Part shown: piece after piece, positions 63,639 through 64,000 of the stretch | Position numbering within the stretch: the first letter of the stretch is position 1 | Layout of the letters: every line of letters begins with the position of its first letter | Assembly (NCBI RefSeq): GCF_003610995.1 | Contig: NZ_CP032543.1 | Span: 4,960,001 to 5,024,000 of the forward strand | Reading direction: 5' to 3' | Source: Streptomyces griseus subsp. griseus | GTDB taxonomy: Bacteria; Actinomycetota; Actinomycetes; Streptomycetales; Streptomycetaceae | Length of the DNA stretch: 64,000 nucleotides | The notes under the pieces: model-generated | The model's input: only the letters and a program-made list of their open reading frames with translations | Database searches by the model: none | Told to the model about the DNA's origin: nothing | Position numbers and translations under genes: made by a program

Positions 63639-64000
63639 GTGGCACAGGTCCGACCGGTCCCACCCCTGCCGAAGCGCACCTGGGGGACCGGCTCGCCGCG
63701 CTGGTCGACGGCGAGCTCAATCACGACGCCCGCGAGCGGGTCCTCGCCCATCTGGCGACCTGCACCCGGTGCAAGGTCGAGGCCGACGCCCAGCGCCGCC
63801 TCAAGAGCGCCTTCGCCACCTCCGCCGCGCCCTCGCCCTCCGAGGGCTTCCTGGCCCGTCTGCAGGGCCTTCCCGGGGGCCCTGGCGCGGACGGCAGCGG
63901 CTCCGGCGGGCCGTTCGGCTCCGGCGGGCCGTTCGCCGACGAGTTCTTTCCGCCGCTGCGGTCCTCCGGCTCCACCCACCGCGACACCGTGCGGCCCTCC
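63635..64000 (+). CDS. zinc-binding anti-sigma factor (partial at window edge)
   Basis: The frame from GTG 63635 runs off the right edge after 122 codons. The N-terminal zinc-binding anti-sigma domain shows [45 protein letters not shown], with the HxxxCxxC motif (H-L-A-T-C-T-R-C). It is coupled to the sigma gene by GTGA. Downstream sequence is Gly/Ser/Pro-rich. It should bind and hold the adjacent ECF sigma factor until a redox or envelope signal releases it. Confidence 0.9.
   Translation, partial: MSGTGPTGPTPAEAHLGDRLAALVDGELNHDARERVLAHLATCTRCKVEADAQRRLKSAFATSAAPSPSEGFLARLQGLPGGPGADGSGSGGPFGSGGPFADEFFPPLRSSGSTHRDTVRPS

Overview
The window is very GC-rich actinomycete chromosome with strong GC3 coding, GTG/TTG starts, purine-rich ribosome sites and Streptomyces marker genes: mycothiol mshB, DUF3117, an ECF sigma/zinc anti-sigma pair, paired oligopeptide ABC operons, and a class III lanthipeptide locus of the SapB/AmfS type. 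The 43-residue AmfS-like precursor and the T-S-B-A-R gene order point to a Streptomyces of the S. griseus type. I saw no tRNA, rRNA, CRISPR array, insertion sequence or prophage.

Layout. 0-14 kb is the more variable part: the 3' end of an upstream gene, a secreted pentapeptide-repeat protein, a second-copy enolase next to a divergent MarR regulator, an LtrA-like membrane protein, and a sugar locus. The sugar locus holds a Tat-exported PF10091 glycosidase-like protein, a GH1 beta-glucosidase, two permeases, a binding lipoprotein with an operator upstream, a CE7-type esterase, a SpoIIE-type phosphatase and a LacI regulator. 14-32 kb carries an unusual solute-binding lipoprotein with a K/E-rich insert, typA, and two complete tandem five-gene peptide ABC operons. 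32-43 kb has a DUF3515 lipoprotein, an S9 peptidase, mshB with a DUF6113 membrane protein, a large membrane-anchored peptidoglycan-binding-like protein, a secreted beta-helix protein, DUF4265, a sugar acetyltransferase and an ArsR-like remnant. 43-51 kb is the amf cluster: LanKC synthetase, precursor peptide, two ABC exporter genes and the convergent regulator amfR. 51-64 kb is housekeeping: transglutaminase-like protein, GNAT, ferredoxin, dapC, a secreted protein, a transglycosylase-like protein, dapE, LOG protein, folP-like, tag, enoyl-CoA hydratase, DUF3117, O-methyltransferase, and an ECF sigma factor with the start of its anti-sigma factor.

How they fit. The amf genes would make, modify and export a lanthipeptide morphogen. 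amfR carries two in-frame TTA codons, a sign of bldA control. The two peptide importers share gene order, overlaps and a hairpin between the binding-protein and permease genes. The sugar locus looks built for a beta-glucan: extracellular cleavage, import, and intracellular hydrolysis under LacI-type control.

Main caution: three otherwise intact genes (the Tat glycosidase near 4406, the DUF3515 lipoprotein near 32185, amfA near 49381) each lack one base in a short G/C run. This recurring pattern suggests base-calling error as much as true pseudogenes, and the reads should be checked before any function is declared lost.
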